In this document: one piece after another, positions 9,419 through 19,045 of the stretch
Numbering within the stretch: position 1 is the stretch's first letter
How the letters are laid out: the number at the start of each line of letters is the position of its first letter
Origin: Cyclobacteriaceae bacterium
GTDB lineage: Bacteria > Bacteroidota > Bacteroidia > Cytophagales > Cyclobacteriaceae
NCBI GenBank assembly: GCA_020832305.1
Contig: JAFIEV010000044.1
Span: forward strand, 124,001-188,000
Direction of reading: 5' to 3'
Length of the DNA stretch: 64,000 nucleotides
Position numbers and translations under genes: made by a program
The notes under the pieces: model-generated
Databases searched by the model: none
What the model was told of the DNA's origin: nothing
The model's input: the letters and a program-made list of their open reading frames with translations, nothing else

Positions 9419-12058
9419 TTAGTCATCTGCGTTGAGATTTAAAAACGTGGCAATACCTATTCGCACTCCGAAATGGCTGTATTTGCCATTTTCAAATGCG
9501 GCACCAAATTCTACCCTGAATATACGGTAGAGGTTATCAAGGCTATATCCGACTTCCATATAATGTGGGCTGAATTCGGTTTTCAGGTAGTTAAAGAATA
9601 TGTTTTCTCTAATCCCTGAAAATCTCAGTTCAGGCAATTGAGTGAATAAAAACTTTCTGAATTGATAGTGCGAAATGGCGCTTGCATAAGCTCCCCGGGT
9701 ACTATAGAGGTAATAATCCAGAAATCGATAATTACTCACGGCACCCATATTGGCAAAAATAGTGCGGTTGCCTCCAAAGTGTTTATAATCCATAAAACCG
9801 ACATTTCGGTCATTTAGAAAGGTACCAGCACTCAGGTTATAATCAAGCTTACCGGAAACACCAAAACTTTTTACATGGGTGACCCCCAGTTCAAGATGGT
9901 CAAAATCAGTATCACTAAACCCATCGACTTGCCAAGCTTTCCGGTAGCTCAAGCGCAATAAAGGCGCTGATGAATACACCGGTATCCTGCGGTTGTTGTA
10001 CTTTGTATATTTAAGTCCCGGCCTCCAGAGAACACTGAATTGAGTTAAGGCAGCAGTGCCGGCATTCAGCCCGGAAAGATCACCCTCTGCATTTACAGGA
10101 ACATTCGAGCTGTAAGTTCTGTGAGATGCCTCTCTAAAACTGAAATCCGTGCTGTTTTCCAGTATATTCCTCATAGCATATTGCGCATCTGCTTTAATTT
10201 TAAAATTTTCACCAAAATCTTTGTTGAACCACATCTGCAGAAATTGCTTTTCATAAATTTTCATGAAATTTTGGTTCATGATGAGGGAATATGCCGTGTT
10301 AACCCATTCTGATATAGGTTTATCTTCGTTAAACTGATAGACAAATGAACCGCCCCTTATTCCAAAATGGCTATACGTATTTCTCGTTTTAAATTCACGA
10401 TGCAAGCCTAAGGTAAAATAAGGTTGACGGCTTGCAAAGCCATATCGCAAAGCCGGGCTCAGAGATGTGCTCTTTCTGACAGTGGTAATGCTATCAGCCG
10501 CCTTTTCTCTCTTTACCCAGTTGAATGAGGCGGATGCTCCCAGGTTAATACCTTCAACCGTATTGAAATTTAACAAGGCAATCATTGGATCGATCTTTAA
10601 GTTTCTGCCTTTTCCAAAATAATAGGTATTGCCTGTGAGGATATCACCAGGGCTGAACTTTCTTTTGATGCTGCTCCGCAGTGAATCATCATCGCTTGCT
10701 TTAGCTGTTTCCACCCTGGCCACGCTATCATCTCTTTGATAACCTTTGATCTCAAGTTCGGTAAGAGGTACAGGACGAACAGTCTCCCAATAAGCAAGAT
10801 CCCGCTTTTTGGCCAGGGTGTCAACCTTGTAAATTCTTTCAGAGATAATCTCAGGGTTCTTCTGCTCCTTCAGGGCTGCTTTTTCGTATTCATTGATTTT
10901 TTTTCTGAACTCCTTGCGGGTAAGTTCCTGATTTTCTTCAAATACCAAAGTCTGTTCTTTTACGGACATTGGGGAATACTCCTTCTCAGGTACCTTTTCA
11001 ATTTTTTCGTCGATGATTACAGGTTTAGCCATTAAATCTGCATTTTGTTTGACTACAAAATCACGACAGGAGGCCAGGTATACATATTCGCCTGAAAAGC
11101 CAAAAAATTTACCCCCGAAAGTGTAGGTATGGGTTACCGGTAACCAGACATCTTTTTCTACCGGCGCATATAATTGATTTACCCTGATGCCAAAACCCAT
11201 TAATGAAGTATTTAAATCTAAACTATGAATAGCCCAGGTATCCTCAACAATAAAGAGGTCGCCTTCAAAAACCAACTCGCCTTTGGACTTCGGAGTAACC
11301 CTGATTTTGTTAACTAAATATCCATTTTCTTTAAAATAGCCCTGATAGGTAAATCTATAATATGCAAAAGCAGCAGTCGAAAGAGGAGAAATAGCTTCGT
11401 TTACTTTGTCGTTGTAAAAACTGGCACCGATATATGGCGCCGGTGATGTGGCATTATTGTCTCCGCTGGTCCTTATACTGATTACTTTCTCCTCAACTGT
11501 ATTTGGCTGTTTAAAAGTAATTCTCGATACTGATTCTGAGGTGTAGGCCTCGTTGAGGTTCAGCCCCTCCTCCTTTAATTTTTTACGCAGAAAAAATGGA
11601 GCATTGGTCAGTTTTCCGGTACCTTTTATGTATACCGTCATTTGGTATTCATCTAATTGCATTCGGTGAAATTTCGCTTTTGCAATAGCCTTACGCATTA
11701 TGGTATAAGCCGGGTCTTCCTTGCCCGAAGAAACTATTACTTCACGCAAGGTATATACCTGTTCTTCGAGCTTGATATCCAGTGTTTTCCATTCATCTTC
11801 AATATGTACCGGTAGCACCCGGGTAGCATATCCCATAAATTGAAAAACGATATCATAGTATCCGGGGGAAAGGGCATATTCATAATAACCATGTTGGTTC
11901 GATGCTACACCTTCTCCGGTATTTCGAATCGTAACTGAAGCAAATGGCAATGCATTGTCATTGGCATCACTTATTTTTCCCCTTATGCCCTGCGCTAATA
12001 AATGAGTCCAGGAAAAACTGATCGCAATAAAAAAAAGAAGTATTCGCAAAAAATTCAT
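9419..12058 (-). CDS. DUF5686 outer-membrane protein with carboxypeptidase-like regulatory domain
   Basis: A large secreted protein of about 880 residues. The start is set at the ATG at 12058, which opens a standard signal peptide (MNFLRILLFFIAISFSW, cleavage near LLAQG); an in-frame ATG at 12079 is possible. After cleavage comes a carboxypeptidase-D regulatory-like beta-sandwich (GIRGKISDANDNALPFASV to LDIKLEEQVYTLREVIV). The DUF5686 region follows, with the family's opening (EDPAYTIMRKAIAKAKFHR), and the long C-terminal half has alternating aromatic strands typical of an outer-membrane beta-barrel. The end (FGAAFENGKYSHFGVRIGIATFLNLN) looks like a closing strand. The function of DUF5686 proteins is not established. 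It converges on the HNH gene. Confidence 0.82.
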   Translation of the reverse strand: MNFLRILLFFIAISFSWTHLLAQGIRGKISDANDNALPFASVTIRNTGEGVASNQHGYYEYALSPGYYDIVFQFMGYATRVLPVHIEDEWKTLDIKLEEQVYTLREVIVSSGKEDPAYTIMRKAIAKAKFHRMQLDEYQMTVYIKGTGKLTNAPFFLRKKLKEEGLNLNEAYTSESVSRITFKQPNTVEEKVISIRTSGDNNATSPAPYIGASFYNDKVNEAISPLSTAAFAYYRFTYQGYFKENGYLVNKIRVTPKSKGELVFEGDLFIVEDTWAIHSLDLNTSLMGFGIRVNQLYAPVEKDVWLPVTHTYTFGGKFFGFSGEYVYLASCRDFVVKQNADLMAKPVIIDEKIEKVPEKEYSPMSVKEQTLVFEENQELTRKEFRKKINEYEKAALKEQKNPEIISERIYKVDTLAKKRDLAYWETVRPVPLTELEIKGYQRDDSVARVETAKASDDDSLRSSIKRKFSPGDILTGNTYYFGKGRNLKIDPMIALLNFNTVEGINLGASASFNWVKREKAADSITTVRKSTSLSPALRYGFASRQPYFTLGLHREFKTRNTYSHFGIRGGSFVYQFNEDKPISEWVNTAYSLIMNQNFMKIYEKQFLQMWFNKDFGENFKIKADAQYAMRNILENSTDFSFREASHRTYSSNVPVNAEGDLSGLNAGTAALTQFSVLWRPGLKYTKYNNRRIPVYSSAPLLRLSYRKAWQVDGFSDTDFDHLELGVTHVKSFGVSGKLDYNLSAGTFLNDRNVGFMDYKHFGGNRTIFANMGAVSNYRFLDYYLYSTRGAYASAISHYQFRKFLFTQLPELRFSGIRENIFFNYLKTEFSPHYMEVGYSLDNLYRIFRVEFGAAFENGKYSHFGVRIGIATFLNLNADD

Positions 12059-12213
12059 TAAAATCGTTGTTTGGTACATTTTAATCAAATTAATTCCATT
12101 TGTAAAGACAAAGATTGTAAATTTCTGATGTGTTATGGATCTGAAGAAGCTTAAAAAGTTGATAAAAAACATTTCCATTAATTTGTTAAAGTAAGAATGT
12201 TATCGGTTTGTTT

Positions 12214-15200
12214 ATGCATCATCATTCAAAAGATAGAGAACGAATTCAGGTATTGAAAAATTATTATATACTCGATACCCTGGGTGAGCCGGAATATGAT
12301 AGAATTACCCGACTGGCATCAGTCATCTGTGAGACACCGGTTGCAATCATTTCATTGATTGATGAAAAAAGACAATGGTTTAAATCAAAAGTCGGTATTG
12401 AAATAAATGAAGCACCAAGGGATATTGCTTTTTGCAATTATGCCATTGAAGGCCATGGTATTTTTGAGGTTCACGATACCTGGCTCGACGATCGATTTTC
12501 CCAAAATCCCTTTGTAGAAAACCCTCCGGGTATTAGGTTTTACGCCTCATATCCAATTATTGAGCCTGGAGGTTTTGCATTGGGGACCCTGGCTGTTATA
12601 GATACTCAGCCGAGATTTCTTAACGAACAGCAGAAGTTATGCCTGCAATTATTGGCAGAGGAAGTTGTGGCACTTATCGTTGAACGCAAGACCAGGCTGG
12701 AACTCAGACAATTCGAAAAACTTTTCCAACAATCAAATGACTTGTTGTGTGTAGCCGGTACAGATGGCTATTTCAAAAAGGTAAATCCGGCTTTCGAAAA
12801 TGTGTTGGGTTGGACAAGTGAACAGCTTATAAAAACTTCTTATTACGATCTTACACATCCTGATGATGTTGAGAAAACCAAAAAAGAAATTGCAAAGCTT
12901 CGCTCAGGAAAGGTTACGTCGAATTTTACACATCGTTTAAAATGTGCACAAGGTGAGTATAAGCTGCTGCAATGGGTTGCAACTCCTGAACCAAACTCAG
13001 GTTTGCTATATGCTATTGCACGCGATATTACAGAGGAAAGAAAAAATGCCGAAAAATTGCTAAAAATCAATGACCTGTTGGAAAGAACCAATCGGGCCGC
13101 CAGAATAGGCAGCTGGGAAGTTGATATGAAAACTTTCAAGATATTCTGGAGCAGTATTACGAAAGAGATTCATGAAACTGGTCAGGATTTCGAAGCTGAT
13201 CTTGAAACTGCCATTCAATTTTATAAGGAAGGCAGAAGCCGCGAGCGGGTAAAAAAAGTGATGGCAGATGCCATTGAAACCGGTGAGTCTTTTGACTTTG
13301 AGGCCGAGCTAATTACCTTAGAAGGAAAAAGTATTTGGGTACGCACCGTGGGTGTGGCATTATTTAAAAACGGAATCTGCGAAAAACTCTATGGTACTTT
13401 TCAGGATATAGATGAAAAAAAACGAGCTGAAATAGCTTTGGTCCAAAAAACCAAAGAATACGATGACCTGGTTTCAACCATACCGGTAGGCATTTTTAAA
13501 CAGGATGCCGATAACAATTTTTTGTATGTAAGCCAGATGAGCTGTCAGATAACAGGCCTCAGGTTGGAAGATATTTTAAAAGATAAAAATTTAGCCTATA
13601 GCATGGTTCATCCCGATGATCAGGAAAACTTTATGAAACTAGACCGGGAAGCCTATGAAAATAAAAAAGTCTTTGAAGCCGAGGTAAGAATGATAATAAG
13701 AGGTGAAACCCGCTGGGTTCGCTTTCATTCGACTCCCAAAATTGATGAATCAGGTAAATTTATGTGGTTTGGAATTGTTCAGGATATTACAATGCAAAAA
13801 ATTGCCATGAACGATCTGAAAACCAAACAAAAGGAGCTTGAACTATTTTTTAATGCTTCTATTTATGGCTATTTTTTTATGATGCTGGATAAAGCCATAG
13901 AATGGAATGAAAATATTGATAAAGAAAAACAATTAGATTATGTTTTTGAACATCAGCGGATAACCAGGATGAACCAGGCTTTGCTCGATCAATATGGCGC
14001 TACCGAATCACAAATGATGGGTTTTAAACCTGGAGATTTTTTTCCTCACGATATAATTTCAGCCAGAAAAATCTGGAAAGATCTGTTTGACCAAGGCAGT
14101 ATGACGATAGAAACCAATGAAAGAAAAATCGATGGCACAGAGGTGATTTTTGACGGTGACTACGTATGTCTTTACGATGAAAAAGGGAGAATAACCGGTC
14201 ATTTTGGAATACAAAGGGATATAACTGAAAAAAAGCTGGCAGAAGAACAAATTGTAAAAAGTGAGCAACGCTTCAGATTTCTTTTTGAAAAATCACCTAT
14301 AGCCTTATGCCTGATAGATAAAAATGGAATGTTTAAGCTTAGAAACGAAAAGTTTGTAGATCTGTTTGGTTATGGTGATAAAGATGTTAAGAACTTCGAT
14401 GAATGGATGTTAAAGGCTTATCCCGATGAAGACTACCGCATTGAGGTGTATAACAATTTCAGAGAAAAGGTTTTGCAGGCCAATTTGAAAAATGATGTAA
14501 TTGAACCCAATGAATATCAGGTAACCTGTAAAAACAGAAAAGTTATTTCAGTGGTTATTTCAGGTATACAGATTGGTGATGAATATCTCGCTACATTCTC
14601 AGACATAACTGACCGAAAAAAGACTGAAGCTGAGTTGATTGCTGCAAAAAAACAAGCTGAATCAGCCAATAAATCAAAATCTGAATTCCTCGCCAATATG
14701 AGCCATGAAATAAGAACGCCGCTCAATGGCATTATTGGTTTTACGGAGCTTTTACTCAAAACACAATTAAAATCCGAACAACAACACTACCTGAAAATTG
14801 TCAATCAATCTGCCAATACACTTTTGAATATTATCAGCGATATTCTGGATTTTTCAAAAATAGAAGCTGGTAAACTCGAATTGGACATTCATAAAACCGA
14901 TTTGCAACAGCTTTGCTACCAAACCATAGATATCTTCCTGTACCAGGCCAACCAGAAAGGACTGAACCTCAGATTGGATCTGATAGATTCTATTCCAAGG
15001 TATGTGTATGCAGATGAATTCAGACTTAAACAGGTACTCATTAATCTTTTAAGTAATGCCATAAAATTTACACATGATGGCGGCATAGATCTAAGGGTTA
15101 CAAAGCTTTCAGGACAAAATAACCTCCGCTTTGATGTTGTTGACACAGGTATTGGCATTAAACCTGAAAATAAAAATAAAATTTTTGAGGCTTTTTCCCA

Positions 15201-16230
15201 GGAAGATCCTTCCATCACCAAAAAATATGGAGGAACAGGTCTTGGGCTTAATATATCCAATAAATTGCTTCAAATGATGGGTAGTAAACTCGAAATGGAA
15301 AGTACTCCACGCAAAGGAAGTACATTTCATTTTGAACTGTTTCTCGAACCTGTTTCTGAGGAAGTTTTCTCAGTGAATACATTCAATTTAATTCTCAAAT
15401 CAGATATTAACGCAATCAAAGAAAGTAATTCCGGCAGTTTTAAGACCCTGCCGGTTGATGAAATAAAGTCTGAAAAAAATGAAGTTCTTGTACTTGTTGC
15501 AGAAGACAATTCGACAAACATGCTTTTGGTAAAGACCTTATTGCAAAGATCGTTTAACAATTTACAGATATTAGAGGCCTACGATGGCCACGAAGCGGTT
15601 GAAATTTGTAAAAGTTATTTGCCTGATATTATTATAATGGATCTTCAAATGCCCAGAATAAGTGGTTTGGATGCGCTTAAGAAGATCAGAAGAATAAAAA
15701 ATGCTGAAAAAATACCTGTAATTGCAATTACTGCCGGAAGTATAAAAGGAGAAAAAGAAAAATGTATTGAAGCAGGTATGAGCGAATTCCTAAGCAAACC
15801 CATTGACGAAGAAAGTTTTAACCAGATACTCCGAAAATGGATTAACAAAATCACCTTTGAAAAAAACCCCCTAAGTCCGGATACTCATCGCCAATTTGAT
15901 ATGGATGTCGTCAATAACCTCTGTTTTAACGAACCGGGTTTGATTCAGAAAATGCTTTTATATACCCTAAGTGAATTAGAAAACGGCATGCAGATCCTTT
16001 CAGATAAAACAAAATGGCAGCATACAGAAATTATTCAAGAAACAGCCCATCGTATTAAAGGCACTTCCAAAACATTGAATATGAATCAGCTCACACAATT
16101 GACAGTACAATTAGAAGATATGACCGAATTAAACCTGTCATCTATACAACTCATCAATGAAACCACAGAAGAAATAAAATGGCTATGCAATCAAATCAAC
16201 AGTCATCTTCAGATGATAAAGAAAGACTAA
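12214..16230 (+). CDS. Large hybrid sensor histidine kinase (GAF, five PAS, HisKA, HATPase, REC, HPt)
   Basis: A cytosolic sensor of about 1,338 residues without membrane helices. In order: GAF domain (about residues 5-165, opening LDTLGEPEYDRITRLA), five PAS/PAC repeats (about 170-290, 290-410, 410-540, 545-685 and 685-810), and HisKA with the phospho-acceptor His831 in NMSHEIRTPLNGIIGF. Next come HATPase (NLLSNAIKFTHDGGI, DTGIGI, GGTGLGLNI), a receiver with Asp1143 in IIMDLQMP, and a C-terminal HPt domain with His1279 in AHRIKGTSKTLN. This is a full His-Asp-His relay in one chain, so a separate response regulator should take the phosphate; none is nearby. ATG 12214 is used rather than the TTG six bases earlier. 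Signals sensed are unknown. Confidence 0.9.
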   Translation: MHHHSKDRERIQVLKNYYILDTLGEPEYDRITRLASVICETPVAIISLIDEKRQWFKSKVGIEINEAPRDIAFCNYAIEGHGIFEVHDTWLDDRFSQNPFVENPPGIRFYASYPIIEPGGFALGTLAVIDTQPRFLNEQQKLCLQLLAEEVVALIVERKTRLELRQFEKLFQQSNDLLCVAGTDGYFKKVNPAFENVLGWTSEQLIKTSYYDLTHPDDVEKTKKEIAKLRSGKVTSNFTHRLKCAQGEYKLLQWVATPEPNSGLLYAIARDITEERKNAEKLLKINDLLERTNRAARIGSWEVDMKTFKIFWSSITKEIHETGQDFEADLETAIQFYKEGRSRERVKKVMADAIETGESFDFEAELITLEGKSIWVRTVGVALFKNGICEKLYGTFQDIDEKKRAEIALVQKTKEYDDLVSTIPVGIFKQDADNNFLYVSQMSCQITGLRLEDILKDKNLAYSMVHPDDQENFMKLDREAYENKKVFEAEVRMIIRGETRWVRFHSTPKIDESGKFMWFGIVQDITMQKIAMNDLKTKQKELELFFNASIYGYFFMMLDKAIEWNENIDKEKQLDYVFEHQRITRMNQALLDQYGATESQMMGFKPGDFFPHDIISARKIWKDLFDQGSMTIETNERKIDGTEVIFDGDYVCLYDEKGRITGHFGIQRDITEKKLAEEQIVKSEQRFRFLFEKSPIALCLIDKNGMFKLRNEKFVDLFGYGDKDVKNFDEWMLKAYPDEDYRIEVYNNFREKVLQANLKNDVIEPNEYQVTCKNRKVISVVISGIQIGDEYLATFSDITDRKKTEAELIAAKKQAESANKSKSEFLANMSHEIRTPLNGIIGFTELLLKTQLKSEQQHYLKIVNQSANTLLNIISDILDFSKIEAGKLELDIHKTDLQQLCYQTIDIFLYQANQKGLNLRLDLIDSIPRYVYADEFRLKQVLINLLSNAIKFTHDGGIDLRVTKLSGQNNLRFDVVDTGIGIKPENKNKIFEAFSQEDPSITKKYGGTGLGLNISNKLLQMMGSKLEMESTPRKGSTFHFELFLEPVSEEVFSVNTFNLILKSDINAIKESNSGSFKTLPVDEIKSEKNEVLVLVAEDNSTNMLLVKTLLQRSFNNLQILEAYDGHEAVEICKSYLPDIIIMDLQMPRISGLDALKKIRRIKNAEKIPVIAITAGSIKGEKEKCIEAGMSEFLSKPIDEESFNQILRKWINKITFEKNPLSPDTHRQFDMDVVNNLCFNEPGLIQKMLLYTLSELENGMQILSDKTKWQHTEIIQETAHRIKGTSKTLNMNQLTQLTVQLEDMTELNLSSIQLINETTEEIKWLCNQINSHLQMIKKD

Positions 16231-16251
16231 AGTTGTAAAAGACTGCTTTAT

Positions 16252-17325
16252 TTACAATTGTATTTCCAGCTTAACCGAAAACAATTCTTCCTCCTCACTA
16301 ATCTGAAGTTCGTGCCTGCCCGGATATAGCAGCCCCAGCCTTTTTCTCACGTTTTCAAGCCCTATACCGCCGTGGGCATCTTTTGAATGTGGTGATGTAG
16401 GTATACTGTTTAATACTTCAAAAATCAGCAATTTATCTTTGGTTTCAAGCTTAAGACGTATCCAGCCACTTTCATGATCTTCGATTTTACTATGCTTAAA
16501 ACTATTCTCAATAAATGGAATAAATATCAATGGCGCAATGAGCAAGCCCCCATCTGCTTTTTCAAAATCGACTTCTACACTGCCCTGCTTCTCTTCCTTA
16601 AGTTTTTGTAAATCAATAAAATTATTAATATAGGTAATCTCCTTTTTCAAAGCCACGTGGTCTTCATTGCAATCATAAATTATATACCTCAGCATATCTG
16701 ATAATTTCAGAATTACTGAAGGCGCGTCATCTGATTTAATTACTGTAAGTGCATATATGTTGTTAAGCGCATTGAACAAAAAATGCGGATTTATCTGAGA
16801 TTTAAGAAATTTGAGTTCCGAGTTAAGTTTCTCTGATTTTAGAAGTGCTGCTTCTTTTTCTCTTCTGTTGGCCTCACTTATCATGGTATAGGCCGTTGAT
16901 AAAAGATAAATGGCTGTGGTAAGGATTATGTTCATTATTACCCTGAAGTGGATAAACATAAATTTAGACATATATCCCCCCTGTGGACCACCTCTGTTAC
17001 CGGCAAATTTTCTGGCCATACTCTCCCTGTATTGAGGCATGGTTTCTTTATCGATAAGGTCGTAGATAAAAAATAAACCCACAAATATTACAAGTACTAT
17101 AAAAATGTATTCGACATACCGCTTTTCAAGAAAAAAACGTGGCATGAGAAAATACACATTGGTATATGCAAAAATCATTTGAAGCATTAAAAAAAGTATA
17201 CTTCGCAGCAGCGCAATCTCGCTTGGCGTTCGGCCGCTGAGGTAAAATAATAAAAAGGCAAAATAACCAATCCAGAAAACCAGATGGCTTAATATCGTTT
17301 TAATATGCGAAGGCCTTGTATACAT
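16252..17325 (-). CDS. LytS/YehU-type membrane sensor histidine kinase
   Basis: A 357-residue inner-membrane kinase of the His_kinase (PF06580) type. Four helices occupy roughly residues 10-155 (for example HLVFWIGYFAFLLFYL and YIFIVLVIFVGLFFIYDLI). Then comes a coiled linker and the phospho-acceptor motif SQINPHFLFNALNN at about residue 180, followed by an ATP-binding region (FIPFIENSFKHS, then GGIGLENVRKRL). Such kinases normally work with a LytTR response regulator encoded next door, but none is present in this window, so it is an orphan here. ATG 17325 was chosen; a GTG directly precedes it. It converges on the hybrid kinase with only 21 bases between the stops. Confidence 0.88.
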   Translation of the reverse strand: MYTRPSHIKTILSHLVFWIGYFAFLLFYLSGRTPSEIALLRSILFLMLQMIFAYTNVYFLMPRFFLEKRYVEYIFIVLVIFVGLFFIYDLIDKETMPQYRESMARKFAGNRGGPQGGYMSKFMFIHFRVIMNIILTTAIYLLSTAYTMISEANRREKEAALLKSEKLNSELKFLKSQINPHFLFNALNNIYALTVIKSDDAPSVILKLSDMLRYIIYDCNEDHVALKKEITYINNFIDLQKLKEEKQGSVEVDFEKADGGLLIAPLIFIPFIENSFKHSKIEDHESGWIRLKLETKDKLLIFEVLNSIPTSPHSKDAHGGIGLENVRKRLGLLYPGRHELQISEEEELFSVKLEIQL

Positions 17326-17514
17326 CACCCTAATTTATTGAACTCAAAAGTATATATCAATTACAAGGAAACGTAATTTAATCAACCAAGGTATATCAGA
17401 TGTGCATCAAATGCCTTAGACCTTCAACAAATGAAAATCCCGGAGTTGTTGGTAGAGAATAACCTGCTATTGGTTGAATAGATTTTTTGGTTTTGGTTTT
17501 TGCGATAACCTTTG

Positions 17515-17596
17515 TGATAAGAAACTAAGATTCTCTCCTATATATAACCTGACAAAAGTCCCCAGGCACACGGCCTGCGGGACTTTTTCTTTTTTT
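17515..17596 (+). ncRNA. Candidate small RNA ending at an orphan terminator
   Basis: The 3' end is well defined by the terminator hairpin at 17554-17596, but no protein gene lies upstream on this strand. A promoter-like TAACCTTTG at 17506-17514 (one base longer than TAnnTTTG spacing) would give a transcript of about 80 nt. The 5' end is a guess and could lie as far upstream as about 17340. No known RNA family was recognised. Confidence 0.3.
17554..17596 (+). terminator. Strong orphan intrinsic terminator
   Basis: A 14-bp stem with a single bulged C: AAAAGTCCC (17554-17562) pairs with GGGACTTTT (17579-17587), and CAGGC (17563-17567) with GCCTG (17573-17577), closing a 5-base loop. A long T-rich tract follows (17584-17597). 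The T-tract is on the plus strand, whereas both flanking genes are on the minus strand. Confidence 0.75.
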
Positions 17597-17721
17597 AATT
17601 TACAAAAAATGCGACAAACCTGACGAAATAGTTAATGAATTGTAAACCGCATGTAAAAAAGAATACAGTGGAGACAATCAAAAATTAAAATCTGAATCAA
17701 AATAATTTGAAACCGGTCAGA

Positions 17722-17750
17722 TCAAAAAAAAACCGGTCATTAAGACCGGA
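17722..17750 (-). terminator. Intrinsic terminator after the DUF4332 gene
   Basis: A 6-bp stem CCGGTC/GACCGG (17733-17738 with 17744-17749) and 5-base loop. On the minus strand it is followed by a run of nine T residues. It starts 11 bases past the stop codon of the DUF4332 gene. A second copy of AACCGGTC lies just beyond, at 17711-17718. Confidence 0.75.
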
Positions 17751-17760
17751 ATTAAATTTT

Positions 17761-18168
17761 TTAGTAGGTAACTACTGGTGGAAGCTCTTTAGCATGCTCC
17801 ACCCATCGCTCTACCATAGATAATGCCGGCAGCGCCCTGACCAGCTTTTTTGTTTCATTTACTTCCACCATTTTGGCATGTAAATTGGCGGCATTTCGGT
17901 TTCTTAGCTCTTTAACAGTATCGACACCTGCGGCTTCCAGCAATTCTGAATATTCTTCGCCGACTCCTTTAATTCTGAAAAGATCGGCCATATTAACCCA
18001 TTTCAGAATTTTTGAATCATCAATACCCGATCCATCGGCAATTTTTTTTCTGCCTGAACGGCTTGCGCCCTGTTCCAGTAGACTTTCTACCGTCTTAATC
18101 CCAACTTTAGACAGCTTCTCGGCAAACACAGGTCCTATACCTTCAATTTCTGTGATTTTCTTAGGCAT
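17761..18168 (-). CDS. DUF4332 helix-hairpin-helix protein
   Basis: A 135-residue cytosolic protein made of two tandem helix-hairpin-helix units: ITEIEGIGPVFAEKLSKVGI (residues 5-24) and LFRIKGVGEEYSELLEAAGV (about 62-81), each followed by a helix of the type KTVESLL or DTVKELRNRN. This is the DUF4332 pattern, related to DNA-binding HhH domains of the RuvA/Pol-beta kind; non-specific DNA binding is plausible but not shown. ATG 18168 is chosen over an in-frame ATG at 18201 because the family begins at MPKKITEIEGIG and because a TATATTTG promoter element overlaps the upstream ATG. It is a single gene with its own terminator. Confidence 0.82.
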   Translation of the reverse strand: MPKKITEIEGIGPVFAEKLSKVGIKTVESLLEQGASRSGRKKIADGSGIDDSKILKWVNMADLFRIKGVGEEYSELLEAAGVDTVKELRNRNAANLHAKMVEVNETKKLVRALPALSMVERWVEHAKELPPVVTY

Positions 18169-18198
18169 GTGGTTAAAATTTAAATTTACTAATGTGTT

Positions 18199-18206
18199 CA
18201 AATATA
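18199..18206 (-). promoter_or_regulatory. Bacteroidota -7 element (TATATTTG) for the DUF4332 gene
   Basis: On the minus strand the sequence is TATATTTG, an exact TAnnTTTG match, about 30 bases before the chosen ATG at 18168. A TTTG lies 24 bases further upstream (18231-18234), slightly farther than the usual 19-21. Confidence 0.4.
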
Positions 18207-18542
18207 TATTTTACAACTATTAACACCTAACAAAATCTAATTTTTTTCTAATTTGAAATAGCAGTTATCCTGATCTTTCTATTGCCATAGAGATAAGTAG
18301 GTGGGACTATATAATCATTGGATTAATTTTAACGTTATTTGTATAAAATTCACCAATATTCTGGCCATGTCCTCATTTTTTTGTCATTCTTATGATACAG
18401 TTTAATAAAAATGATTTTTTAGTTCATCAGGTAAATGGGTATAACCCAACCCTTATCCTGAATTTATTCCCCTTCCCTTTAGGCGGTCATATGCAAGCTT
18501 CTTTACGATAATCACACAGGTTTTTATTCCTAAGTCTGTGAT

Positions 18543-18955
18543 TTAAAAACTAAAAGGTGGCTTTGCATTTGGCCTTAGACTTAAAATTTTTGTTATATCG
18601 GTCATATCATCTTCAAATGTTTGATATATATTTACAATCTTTTTAAATCTTTCCAATTATCAGGCAAGTAGTCAAAGTACATTTTTTAATCGTTTTCTTC
18701 CTCGTTAAAAACTCTTACTGAATAAGGAGATCGACGGCAAAAAAACCAAATTTAAGCTGATTTCCTTACCTTCTCGCCCAACTTTCAAATGCAATCATAG
18801 TGAGAGTTTTGGTTAATCATAGCTGCAGACCAATCAATCATTAGCTCAATTACGCGGTCTATGACATCCTTCTCATTTGCCTTAAGCTGGGTTAGGTCAG
18901 CTATCTCCAATGGCTGATAACGGTTATTAAACAATCTTTGACGTCCGGCATTCAT
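18543..18955 (-). pseudogene. Decayed coding fragments, family not recognised
   Basis: An 800-base stretch (18169-19045) has no intact gene, but two minus-strand pieces look protein-like. One is an open frame of 56 codons at 18785-18955 (MNAGRQRLFNNRYQPLEIAD, then LTQLKANEKDVIDRVIELM, ending HYDCI), rich in amphipathic helix. The other is split by a frameshift at about 18632: MYFDYLPDNWKDLKRL (from 18682), followed in another frame by NIYQTFEDDMTDITKILSLR up to a stop at 18543. Neither matches a family I know. They could be debris of one or two genes or, for the first, a real short gene. The remainder, 18240-18540, shows nothing. Confidence 0.3.
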
Positions 18956-19045
18956 TTTTTGCAACTGCCCTTTTTAAATCATGTGTTGCTTATAAAAGCT
19001 GCCAGAGCAAACACATTTCGTGATTAGATGCAAAGGTTTCAAAGC

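Larger units (their letters stand above)
17326..17760. other. Intergenic region with two terminators and a possible small RNA
   Basis: About 435 bases with no reading frame above about 20 codons. It contains a strong plus-strand terminator (17554-17596) that no plus-strand gene explains, and a minus-strand terminator (17722-17750) serving the DUF4332 gene. A loose promoter-like TAACCTTTG occurs at 17506-17514, about 40 bases before the plus-strand hairpin. Confidence 0.5.

Noticed and set aside
17399-17481. Two tiny plus-strand open frames (20 and 16 codons) before the orphan terminator
   Set aside because: Neither has a recognisable start context or conserved pattern. The small-RNA reading is simpler.
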